The notes under the pieces: generated by a model
Database searches by the model: none
Seen by the model: the letters and a program-made list of their open reading frames with translations, nothing else
What the model was told of the DNA's origin: nothing
Program-made: the position numbers and the translations under genes
Shown: piece after piece, positions 41,640 to 52,248 of the stretch
Layout: each line of letters begins with the position of its first letter
Numbering within the stretch: position 1 is the stretch's first letter
Assembly (NCBI GenBank): GCA_026075535.2
Contig: AP026541.1
Coordinates: 5,394,001-5,458,000, forward strand
Source: Tricholoma matsutake
Lineage: Eukaryota > Basidiomycota > Agaricomycetes > Agaricales > Tricholomataceae
Direction: 5' to 3'
DNA: 64,000 nucleotides

Positions 41640-42510
41640 GTTTCTCATACATGTCACTGTACAGCATCAGGAATTTTTTTTCAGTAGCATCGGCCACAGC
41701 AACAGGGGGGCCGAGTAGCACTCGGCACTGAGCTCATTGTCTAGGTCTGCATACTACAACAAATTAATTATCACTTAAATGAGGCCTTTACTGAGTTTAT
41801 CATATGTGACACTGTACAACTGTTTGCATCAGGATTGTTTTTAGGTGGCATCAGCCACAGCCAGTGGGTTACTGAGCAGCACTCAGCAATGACCTCATTT
41901 TGTAAGTCTTCATACTACAACAAACTAATTATCACATAAACAGGGCATCTACTGAGTTTATCATGCATGTCACTGTATGGCATCAGGATTTTCTTTTCGG
42001 TGGCATTGGCATCGCCATTGGCAACAGCCACCAGAGTGCTGGGCACCACTCAGCACTAACCTCATTTTGTAGGTCTGCATACTACAACAAATTGATTATC
42101 GCATAAACAGGGCATTTACTGAGTTTATCATACATGTCACTGTATGGCATCAGGATTTTTTTTTCGGTGGCATTGGCATCGCCATCGGCAACAGCCACCA
42201 GAATGCTGGGCACCACTCAGCACCAACCTCATTTTGTAGGTCTGCATACTACAACAAATTAATTATCGCATAAACAGGGCATTTACTGAGTTTATCATAC
42301 ATGTCACTGTATGGCAATGGGATTTTTTATTTGGTGGCATCAGTATCAGCATCGGCCACAGCCAGTGGGGTGCTGAGCACCACTCAGCACCAACCTCATT
42401 TTGTAAGTCTTCATACTACATCGGCACAGCCACTGGGTTGCTGAGCAGCACTTGGCACTGACCTCATTTTATAAATCTTCATACTACAACAAATTAATTA
42501 TCACATAAAC
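41640..42510 (-). repeat. Satellite array, inverted arm
   Basis: The same unit appears in the opposite orientation. catactacaacaaattaatt recurs near 41749, 41911, 42077, 42245, 42411 (truncated) and 42480, at about 166-bp spacing. Together with the forward arm it forms a large inverted repeat centred near 41580. Confidence 0.85.
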
Positions 42511-43083
42511 CCCCTTTTTTTTTTTTTTGGGTCAAAAATTTATAATGTGGCGCCCGAACGCAGTCTGTGGCAGAGACATACAAATGAAGTACACTACACC
42601 CAGTCCAAGTCCCCCTTCTGCTGATCTTTGCACCAACCACCTGGATAACTGCGATGGCCACTAAGAAGGCCCCCTTTATCAAGTAAACGGACTCACCAGT
42701 GGTGGCATACCAACAACCCGGACTTGACGATGTGTCCCTCGAGACTCCACGGGTATGTATGCAAGATTTAGGGGAGACTGCCACCCCGATGTGAACCTCT
42801 CAGCTTGGAAAGGAAGGCATAGTCAACTAAGTTGTCATAACGCGCAACCGACAGAGGATCTGAAAGCGCTCAGGTGCCTCCCCAAACCAGTACCTGGGTT
42901 TGTGTCCCCCCTCCCCGACAGTCACTCCTGAACATGGGTGGGCCCCCTTTATGAGGGTTAACAGACTCATCGACCGCCTTCTACAGCCACCATTGACATA
43001 CCGATCACACTAGCCAGAACCAGATGAGGGTCATATGCCCTGCGCGCACAACCTATCCTGGATCCCACGCTAGTACCCAAGTT

Positions 43084-44109
43084 CTATTCTGGGTTATAGT
43101 CCAAAAATTTGTAAAAGCCTTCGACAGAGTCTGGGCTAGCACGAGTTTCTGTGCAATTCACTGCAGGGCAGACGCATAATATATGATCCCGAGTTTGGAT
43201 CTTGGGACCAAGGCACCAACATTGGTACTCCCTGTCGAGGGAGAAACGATGACGATACTCCCCTATGGGAGCATGGCCAGTGACCATACGGGTGAGTCGA
43301 GAAGTGCCAGTTGTATTGGTTCCTGAGACTTTCAGCCAAGGCCCACCATTGTGAGTCGAGGGTAGTACAGGCTTTCCTCCGATCCCCTTGAGGTGGAGGA
43401 AATACCGTCCGCAATACGCTGGATCTGCGAACCGCATGTGCCAATCCTTACAGACCGCTTTTTCGACTTGGGTCTTCAGGTAGTCTAGAGACATCCGTGG
43501 GTGTCTGCCTGCAGAGATCTTGGTAGATGTAGCAACATCGTGAGCCTTCTTGTGTATGCCCCACTCAAACTTCGAGGGAACATGCCAGAATGTGACTTTT
43601 CTTTCCTCGTCCCCAGCTAGCCATGGACGAAGGGAGCGGCAGGCGTCCAGAGCAAAGATTTGCCCAGAGCATGGTTTTGGGTCTACAAGGGACTCGATGC
43701 CCATTGTAGAATCCGAAAAGATCACCAACTTTTTGCATCCCTTGCTGCAAGCAGCAGAGACGCCCAGTTGGAGAGCAAATAGTTTGACTTCTGGGGGGGT
43801 TTTCCTCCCAGATGCTGAGACGATGTGATCTACCTGTTCTCCTTGTCCAAAGACGAGAGCACAGGTGACTGCTTGGAATTTGGCATCAGTGGGCACCGAA
43901 GCGTCCACTGCAACAATGAGGGTGTCTGCCTCTGACTGGGCCTTAGCCCAGGCTTTGTCGAGGTCACCCCTATATGCACTCCTCGCCTCATCCTCCTTAG
44001 AGGTGAGACAATGAGAGGAGAAGCAAGCAGGGAATAGATCCTTTACTCTGTTTCCAGGGGTGTTTTCTTCCCCAAAGGGGTCGAACTCATCCTCTGGGAC
44101 AAGGGCCAT
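43084..44109 (-). pseudogene. LINE A RNase H and C-terminal domain
   Basis: The open frame of 341 codons begins MALVPEDEFDPFGEENTPGN. RNase H residues: DTLIVAVDASVPTDAKFQAV with the first Asp, PPEVKLFALQLG with Glu, and LVIFSDSTMGIESL with the next Asp. A C-terminal Cys/His cluster reads YQCWCLGPKIQTRDHILCVC. It is the 3' end of ORF2 and follows the RT thumb across a stop. RNase H downstream of RT is typical for Tad1-like fungal LINEs. Confidence 0.85.
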
Positions 44110-44697
44110 TGCTGCGGCTGAGGCAATGGATGGACCTTGTGTTCAGCACGTCTCCTCCCCATAGCCCAAGCTCATGAGGGAAGGTGCTGCCCACGTATTT
44201 TGGCCCTAAGATTGCTCTGAGGGGGTGAGATGGGGCCAGCAGGGGGGTCCTGAATGTCCCTTTGTCGACCAATCAGCGCAGTAGCAGTTGCATAGGCAAC
44301 ACCCCTGTGATGCAGTCTAGACCACCGATTGGGGTGGTATGAAAAGCACCAAGGATCCAGTGTGCAGCGATAGATTGCACCTGGGCCAAAGTTTTGATGA
44401 CACCCTTGATGCATGCACCCTTGAAATGCCAGAGTCTCAGTTTGTATGTCACGATGGGAATGACACACGAGCGGTATAGTAGGTGCTTCTGCATGGGCTC
44501 TAGTCCCCTAACAGAATTGCTGAGCATTCCCATGGCTCTTGCCGTAGTGAGAGCTTTAGTGGAGTAGAATTGCGTGTGCTCCTTAAAGGAGAGCTTGCGA
44601 TCAAAAAAGAACCCTAGGTACCTCCAGGTGACCTTGGGTTTAAGGGGGGAGTTGCCTGTGTAAGGGGCAAATCCTAAATCAATCGGTAAAGGGGTGA
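44110..44697 (-). pseudogene. LINE A RT C-terminal and connection part
   Basis: It encodes MGMLSNSVRGLEPMQKHLLY, RSCVIPIVTYKLRLWHFKGA, AAHWILGAFHTTP and, upstream, FDRKLSFKEHT and YLGFFFDRK. These are standard LINE thumb and post-RT motifs (R-CV-PI-TYG--LW, ILGAFRTTP). It is cut at 44698 by the MITE dimer and frame changes occur near 44270. Confidence 0.85.
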
Positions 44698-45190
44698 CAC
44701 AAGGCCAGCCTCATAATTTCTCCTTTCTGAAATATAGTTAGAAATTCTTTGTGAAATATTATATTTGAGACTAAATTTCTACAAACAGAAATTCAAAAAA
44801 TTACCTATTAGGAATATTGATTTTTAAAGTATATTTCTAATGGGTAATTTTTTGAATTTCTGTTTGTAGAAATTTAGTCTCAAATATAATATTTCACAAA
44901 GAATTTCTAACTATATTTCAGAAAGGAGGAATTATGAGCACAAGGCCAGCCTCATAATTCCTCCTTTCTGAGATATAGTTAGAAATTCTTTGTGAAATAT
45001 TATATTTGAGACTAAATTTCTACAAACAGAAATTCAAAAAATTACCCATTAGAAATACTGATTTTCAAAGTATATTTCTAATGGGTAATTTTTAAATTTC
45101 TGTTTGTAGAAATTTAGTCTCAAATATAATATTTCACAAAGAATTTCTAACTATATTTCAGAAAGGAGAAATTATGAGGCTGGCCTTGTG
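44698..45190. mobile_element. Tandem dimer of a palindromic CACTA-like MITE
   Basis: Two near-identical foldback units (44698-44938 and 44939-45190), each starting cacaaggccagcctcataat and each almost entirely self-complementary with arms of about 115 bp. The first lacks the terminal 12 bp at the junction. Outer ends are cacaaggcc and ggccttgtg. The TSD is tga (44695-44697 and 45191-45193). Removal restores the LINE sequence aggggtgaagctcc. Confidence 0.92.
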
Positions 45191-45352
45191 TGAAGCTCCT
45201 TGACCTTGAGAAGTGGAATATCTTGGACTTGTCATGCTCTAGGACAAGCCCAAGGGATGTAAATGCCTGGAAGATCCAGCCATATGCTTCTGTGAGCAGG
45301 GGGAGATTGTCCTCAAGCTGTAACGAGCGGGCGATGAGGGTGCCATCATCCA
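45191..45352 (-). pseudogene. LINE A RT segment after the catalytic motif
   Basis: It encodes DDGTLIARSLQLEDNLPLLT then EAYGWIFQAFTSLGLVLEHD and KSKIFHFSR. It is the continuation of MSYV at 45789, split inside YVDD by a solo LTR. Confidence 0.9.
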
Positions 45353-45357
45353 CATAA

Positions 45358-45783
45358 TGTAAGGGGACTAAGGGGGTGCCCTGTGTGTTTTTCCTATTTT
45401 TTATGTTCGTCCTATATTTTTCCCCACCTCATTTCCTTCTATTCTTCATTTTCTATGATTTTTCCGGATTTTATTACTAATTTTCCCTTGCTATCATGTT
45501 TGTACATGTTGACACTTTTATATTTAGAGGCGGAGTACCCCTTCCGACACATACCCCTTGGTATGATGTCATTCGGCGGCCTTGATCCGCCTATCTCCGC
45601 CTTTTTCAATTTTTAGGTTATATTTGATTTTTGTCGTCTTCACATATACTGGGCATCAGCAAGGGGATCCTTAGAGTTTTCTCTTCGGATTTCCCTTTGC
45701 TAGGTGTGTCCCCAATGCCTGTATTATGTAGTATAATTTTAACTTCGGATTTCCCTTTGCTAGAGGCTTAGGTTGCCCTTATA
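45358..45783 (+). repeat. Solo LTR of the marY1-like Gypsy, 426 bp
   Basis: Same sequence type and exact length as 6714-7139 and 12333-12758. The perfect TSD cataa lies at 45353-45357 and 45784-45788. It sits in the codons for YVDD of the LINE RT. Confidence 0.97.
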
Positions 45784-45788
45784 CATAA

Positions 45789-46768
45789 GACATGAGATCA
45801 ACCTTATGGCCAATATTGCTTCTTCTGAAGAGTTTCATTATGGGCATTAGGTATAACGCCGATAAGACAGGGGATAGGGCAGAGCCCTGTCCCACTCCTA
45901 CATTGGCTGCAAAGGAGCCAGATGAGAAGGCGTTCCACTTGTAGGTTGTTTTGCGACCCACAAGGTAAGAACGGAAGAAGTTCACTACTTGTGCAGGGAA
46001 CCCCGACCGGGAGATGATCTCCAGTAGAACCTGGTGGTTCAAGGAAGGGAAGAATTGAGCGATGTTGAATGTGACGATGCTTGTTTTAAGACCCTGTGCC
46101 CATCCTGCTCTAATGAGGTGGGTGAGGTATATTCCTGCATCCTCTGTGGAACACTGGGCGACTCGTCCGAACTGGTTTTGTTCGAAGGCACTGTGTGCCA
46201 CTCCGTTGAACTGGAGCCGTCTAGACAGCATCTTTTCGACTAGTTTGCCCAGAGTGTTCAGGAGTACAATAGGCCTGAATGACTTCGGCGTAGAATAGTT
46301 AGGTTTCCCTGGTTTTGGGATGATTACCAACAAGGATTCCTTGAAGTGCGCAGGGCAATGTCCTGCAGTGATGCACACCTCAGCTATGTGAGTGATGAGG
46401 CTCGCTAGTTCAGGGTTGCTACACCAGTGTTTTAGGTGCCACCACATAACATGATCGGGCCCTGGAGCGGATTGGGAAGAACACACATTAAGCGCTTCTT
46501 TCATTTCCGTAACAGAGAATGGGACCCAGGCCCTTTCAGGCACTGGAACCAGATCATTTAAGATGCTCAGGTCGACTTCTTGGTCTGAGGCAGCGTTGTA
46601 GGACCCATCAAGGGCAGCCCATAGAGAATTTAGATCGTTGCACGGGTTTCCCTGATAAGAGATCGCCTCAAACGATGGTAGGTTGCGTTGACAAGTCCAG
46701 GACATTAGGTCCCAGGGTCATCTGTTCATGGTAGCCACTTCGTGGATACGGTCATCAAAGAAGTCTCG
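45789..46768 (-). pseudogene. LINE A RT fingers and palm, up to the YVDD split
   Basis: The frame 46705-45779 encodes WVPFSVTEMKEALNVCSSQS, APGPDHVMWWHLKHW, FKESLLVIIPKPGKPNYSTP, KSFRPIVLLNTLGKLVEKML, KTSIVTFNIAQFFPSLNHQV and VGVGQGSALSPVLSALYLMP before KVDLMSYV. These are the classical RT blocks 1-4 of non-LTR elements. The Asp of the first catalytic block reads Asn (FNIAQFFPS; copy C has FDIAQFFPS). Confidence 0.93.
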
Positions 46769-46979
46769 TTTTGCATGTTGCATTTTTTTTTTTTTTTTTT
46801 TGGATCATTATTTATAACGTGGGGCTCGGTCGCAGTCCATGGGTCAAGATACAAACAGAGGTACTAAGACTACGCATTCCCTTGGCCCACATCCCACACC
46901 AGGTCCCTTGCAGAAGCCACATTACAGCGGGCATACCAGTGTTGGCCTCTCAGCCAGGAAAGGCAATAATCTGTAGAGG

Positions 46980-49231
46980 ACACTCCTTGACTTGTTACAA
47001 CCACCATAAACAGTGGTAAACACTCCTGCTCGATGTTGGTAGCAATGTCGAGACTGCAATTTTCGTCCGATTTTTGATCGGATTTCGCCATCATGAACGC
47101 TCTTGGCATCTCCAGGCCTGGCCTGATTTGCTAAGGGATCCATCCATCCGATCTCTGGGGATGCCTCGGGCACTGTTTCTGACAGTGTCTGCTATCCATC
47201 TCATTCTCCTGGGCTTCGAGGATCCTGACTAGGTGAGTGTTGTCAACGAAAGAGTAGTTTGGGTCCCTATGGGGGCTAAGAGTGGGTGTGGGATGCCTAC
47301 TTCAATGCTTGCCCAAGTCGTTGCATTTGTTTAGCTGGGGGAGGTCTGGCTTAGGAGGAGGGACATTCTCACTGGACTGCTGGTCGTCTGGGAGGCTTCC
47401 AGCCTCCATGCTCTGTGAGTTTCTACTACTAGAGACATGCTACACTGACTACCCATTGGAATACACCATCGTTAAAAGGGGCCGGGTGATGGTGCCCCCT
47501 GGCGGCTAGGTTTAAGCGCCCACCAAAGTGTGCTATCACACTTTGGGCAGCGCTTATAAATACTTTGGTGGCCACTTTTCACCACCAATTCTCTACCTCC
47601 AGTGCTCACTCCTCTGGGGTGTTATGACCCGGGTTCAATCTTCTCCCACCAGGCAGCAGGATGTGCAGCTTGCTCGCCCCCTCGGAGCGTTTGGAGGTTG
47701 TATCGGGTGGACCCGGAATGGAGATAAGGGACCAGCCGTTATCGATTCCATGCTGCGTATTTTGATTCCTACCATCATCTACTAGCACTAACATACACTC
47801 TCAATGCCCAAACGGCAATCCAGAGGCCAACCACTACACCGGGGTCTACATGACCCTGTCCTGATTACGGGTGACATCTTTGATGATGACGCCCAAGACT
47901 ACGACACCTGGTTCGTGCAGAACGAATCAGAGGTAGCAGCTGCTCTCAAGGCAGTTAGAGATCTGTGGGCCAGGGAAGACCTCTCCGACCTGGATGATGA
48001 TGATGACGACGACTCTCTTGCCATGCAAGAGGCTCTCATTTATGCCGAGGGGGGGCCTAGGCTCTCCTCGAGGAAAACGATCGATTGTGTACGATGGGCA
48101 CAGGGTGTCAACGTCGAACACAAGCGCTGGACTCATAGCCTCCCACAGGAGGATATGTATTCACAGGAGCTCGGCATTGCTGAGCTCCTCTATCTGGAGG
48201 CAACCCCTGCCCTGCTACCACCTTGGCCCCCCATCCCCGAGTTGGTGGAGGACGAAGTGCCGTTATCTAGGGATGAGAGGCTGGAGATCGAAGCCACCTC
48301 TGATGCCATGCTACATTTACTGGACATGATGACCTCCTTTGTAGGTACCATCTGAGTGTCCACGGTTCCTCTCAACGACAGGAACTCTTGGCGTCAGATG
48401 GCGTGGGAGCTATTCACCACCACCTGGCGATTTTCAGGGAGCATGATGGAGTCGCTTCATGTGGCATCAGCTCCCCTAGACCTTATGTCTCCAGCAGCCT
48501 TCCAGGCTTCCTATGCAGCGATGCAGGCAGCTCAGTCTGCTCCACCAGCGGCAGAGCCTCCAACTGGGGAACCCTTGTCCCCAGAACATCATCGTCATCC
48601 TCGTGGGCCTCACCAACGACCACGCCGAGCTTGAAGGAGGGGATCACCCCTGCTCATCACCGCCCACCAGGGCTGCTGTTGGGATGGTGGCAGTACACCG
48701 CCTCCCTCTACCTTCCTCCCACTGCGGGGGGGATGATGTCATCGAGTGCATGCTCGAGGGGGGGCCTCGGCCCCCTACCTATGGTAGCTCCGGTGAATAA
48801 CCAGTTGCCTCGTCACTGTCACTCGTGCTTGGACATGGTGATGGTCCACCTCACTTGCTTGGGGTGGTCAAACCTCATTGTCTGATGAAAGATGGTTACT
48901 CTTCCCACAAGGACTTACGGTGAATTGACACTGCTTGTGCCTGATCTGACTTCGGTTGGATATGTGGCCGGGGGGATTGAGATAGCACCAGATGGCAAAC
49001 TAACGGCTAGCTTCTGCAGGGGGGGCCCCTCCCCTACAGATTATTGCCTTTCCTGGCTGAGAGGCCAACGCTGGTATGCCCACCGTAATGTGGCTTCTAC
49101 AAGGGACCTGGTGTGGGGTGTGGACAGAGGGAATGCGTAGTCTTAGTAGTACCTTTGTTTGTATCTTGACCTGTGGACTGCGATTGAGCCCTGCATTATA
49201 AATTCTGACCCAAAAAAAAAAAAAAAAAAAA
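46980..49231 (+). mobile_element. Retroposon RP copy 2 (plus), inside RP3
   Basis: 2,252 bp from cactccttgacttgttac to a poly(A) tail of about 20. The 12-bp TSD aatctgtagagg lies at 46968-46979 and 49232-49243. The host sequence is RP3, so one family member inserted into another in head-to-head sense. It contains the conserved upstream block (47282-47509), hairpin (about 47515) and ORF (47804-48634). Confidence 0.92.
47804..48634 (+). pseudogene. RP2 orphan ORF (one internal TGA)
   Basis: MPKRQSRGQPLHRGLHDPVL starts at 47804. The frame meets TGA at 48353-48355, where RP1 has CGA (GTIRVS), and continues to 48634. The protein is as described for RP1, with acidic Asp run DLDDDDDDDS and conserved NSWRQMAWELFTTTWRF. 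The codon after MPKR is CAA here, TGA in RP1 and CGA in RP5. Confidence 0.6.
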
Positions 49232-51192
49232 AATCTGTAGAGGGGGGCCCCCCCCACAGAAGCTAGCCATTAGTTCGCCGTCTGGTGCTATCTCGGTCCC
49301 CCCGGCCACATATCTGACCGAAGTCAGATCAGGCGCAAGCAGTGTCAATTCACTGTAAATCCTCCCTTGTGGGAAGATTACCCGTCCTTCACCAGACAAT
49401 GAGGGTTGGCCACCCCAGGCAAGTAAGGTGGACCATCACCGTGGCCAAGCACGAGTGACAGTAATGAGGCAGCTGGTTACTCACCGGAACTACTGTAGGT
49501 GGAGGGCCAAGGCCCCCCTCGAGCATACACTCCTCTGAGCATGCACTCGATGACAACGTCCCCCCCACAGTGGGAGGAAGGTAAAGAGAGGCGGCATATT
49601 GCCACCATCCTGACAACGGCCCCTAGAAGTTTGGTGGGCAGTGTTCAGAAGGGGTGGTCCCCTTCATCAAGCTTGGCGCGGTCATTGGCGAGGCCCACGA
49701 GGACGATGGCGCCGTTCCAAGGACAAGGGTTCCCCAGTTGGTGGCTCTGTTGCTGGTGGAGCAGATTGGGCCGCTATCATCGCCTCATAGGAAGCCCGGA
49801 AGGCTGCCGGAGACATAAGGTCTAGAGGAGCTGATGCCGCCCAAAGCGACTCCATCATGCTCTCTGAAAACCGCCAGGTGGTGGTGAAGAGCTCCCACAC
49901 CATCTGACACCAAGAGTTCCTCTCATTGAGAGGAACGGTGGACACTCAGACAGTACCTACAAACGAGGTCATCATGTCCAGTATATGTAACATGGCATGA
50001 GAGGTGGCTTCAATTTCCAGCCTCTCATCCCTTGATAACGGCACTTCGTCCTCCTTCTGGGAGGCTGTGAGTCCATCGCTTGTGCACGACATCGACACCT
50101 TGTGCCCATCGTACATGGTCGATCATTTTTCTTGAGGAGAGCCTGGGCCCTCCCTCGGCATACATGAGAGCCTCCTGCATAGCAAGAGAATCGTCATCAT
50201 AATCATCGTCAGGGTCAGAGAGGTTTTCCCCAGCCCATATATCTCTAACTGCCCTTAATGCAGTAGCTACATCCGATTTGTTCTGTTTGAACCAGGTGTT
50301 GTAGTCTTGGACGTCATCGTCAAAGATGTCGCCTGTGATCAGGGAGGGGTCGTGTAGACCCCGGTGAGGTGGATAGACTCTGGATCACTGTTTAGGCATT
50401 GAGCATAAGTTAGCATGAGTAGGTGACGGTAGAAGTCAAGGTACGTAGCATGTAAGCAATAACAGATGGTCCCTTATCTCCATTCTGGGTCCACCCGATG
50501 CAGCCTCCAAATGCTCCGGGGGGGTGAACAGGCCGCACATCCTGCTGCCTAGTGGGAGAAGGTCGAACCTGGGTCATACCACCCTAGAAGAGTGAGCACC
50601 AGAGGTAGAGAGACGGTGGTGAGAAGCAGCCACCAAAGTGTAGGCCTAGCCACCAGGGGGCACCATCACCCGGCCCCTTTTAACGATGGTGTATTCCAAT
50701 GGGTAGTCAGTGTAGCATGTCTCTAGTAGTAGAAACTCACAGAGCATGGAGGCTGGAAGCCTCCCAGACGGCCAGCAGTCCAGTGAGAATGTCCCTCCTC
50801 CTAAGCCAGACCTCCCCCAGCTAAATGAATGCGATGACTTGGGCGAGCATTGAAGTAGGCATCCCACACCCACTCTAAGCCCCCATAGGGACCCAGACTA
50901 CTCTTTGGGTGACAACACTCACCTAGTCAGGATCCTCGAAGCCCAGGAGAACGAGATGGATAGCAGACACTGTCAGAAACAGTGCCTGAGGCATCTCCGG
51001 AGATCGGATGGACAGATCCCTTAGCAAATCAGGCCAGGCCTGGAGACGCCAAGAGCATTCGTGATGGCGAAATCCGATCGAAAATCGGACAAAAATTGGA
51101 GTCTCAATGTTGCTACCAACATCGAGCAGGAGTGTTTACCACTGTTTATGGTGGTTGTAACAAGTCAAGGAGCATTGTTTTGCATGTCGCAT

Positions 51193-52170
51193 GACTTTCC
51201 AATAATGCTTCCAGTCCTCTCTGTCATGGGAGGCCCTGTACACGTCAAGAGCACCTCTGCATTTGTCTGTCCACCATCATTTGGATGACTTGCCTAGGCA
51301 GGATTCCTTGGTGTGGTTATCCCACGCCTTGTTTAAAATTGTTGATATCGCCGAAACGACATCATCAATTTCTGCTGGTGTATTTCCGTGCCAATTAAGC
51401 CATGGATTCAAAGTGGAGGAGACGGCATCAAGGTACGATGCTTCCTCCTCGGATCCTTTTTTGATGGACCACTTGGTGACTGGGACCAAAGATCCCGGGC
51501 CAGGCAGTGTCAGTGTCAAGGGGGCATGGTCAGACGTACCCCTGGCTGCTGGGACGATTTCGCAGTACAACACAAATCTCAGATCCGTGGGAACAAACAT
51601 CAGGTCGATCACTGTGGGGTGAAAGCCCTGTTGTGGGGGAAAATGTGTGGGTCCCTCCTTGACCGGGAGGGCCCTTGTTAGGCCTAGAGCCGTTGCTGTT
51701 TCCACCAAGTGGTCAGCATGGATAGAGTGTTCAGGCCCTTGGGGATCCCAGGAGGCATGTCTCATGTTGAAATTGCCACACATGAAGTGTAAGTGTGGGA
51801 TCGTCATGACACTTTCATAAAGAAGTGTGATGGCTGAGTGTTGGCTGTCTGAATAGACGTTAGCGAGTAGCATGACATCTTCCCCTATTCCCAGGGAAAA
51901 TAGAAGGATGTCACGATCATTGACCAGATCTTGGCAGAGTCCCAGTCTGAGATTGGTGATGCTGTTCACGAAGTAAACAGCAACACGTGGGGGGGAATCG
52001 ATCCCTGAGGGTCGCACCAAGGTACCCCAATTGGGGCTCATCGGTGCACCGATAACTTCTTCCCCTTCCCTGTTGTGGGCGGAGGGGGTGTGTCTTATCA
52101 GTCTCCAAGGAGGCTCTTGAATGAAAAGCAAATCATAGTCATCTACAAAATCTGCCAGTAACGAGTCCAT
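51193..52170 (-). pseudogene. LINE A AP endonuclease part of ORF2
   Basis: It encodes YDLLFIQEPPWRLIRHTP, NWGTLVRPSG, PRVAVYFVNS, MLLANVYSDS, LHFMCGNFNMRHASWDPQGP, HPTVIDLMFVP and GTSDHAPLTL. These are the exonuclease-endonuclease-phosphatase motifs that nick the target. The catalytic Asp of GDFN is Asn in this copy (GNFN), whereas copy C keeps GDFN. The frame runs on past the end of 51277 into the RP3 target site. Confidence 0.9.
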
Positions 52171-52248
52171 GTATCCCCAGTTATGGTTAACATTCTGACT
52201 AAATATTCATAACTGCGGGGTAGATCTAAGTCTGTCCCTCATTTACGT

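Larger units (their letters stand above)
46784..51177 (-). mobile_element. Retroposon RP copy 3 (minus), split by RP2
   Basis: The poly(A) tail lies at 46800-46784 and the 5' end at 51177 (reading gctccttgacttgttac). The 15-bp TSD ttttgcatgttgcat (46769-46783) is repeated with one mismatch at 51178-51192, so it inserted into LINE A. The two parts are 46784-46979 and 49232-51177. The ORF is broken, with TGA at its fourth or fifth codon (50385-50387), and the hairpin is deleted. Confidence 0.88.

Noticed and set aside
40480..42510. CRISPR-like array
   Set aside because: Units are about 166 bp, degenerate over their full length, with no unique spacers; the context is fungal.
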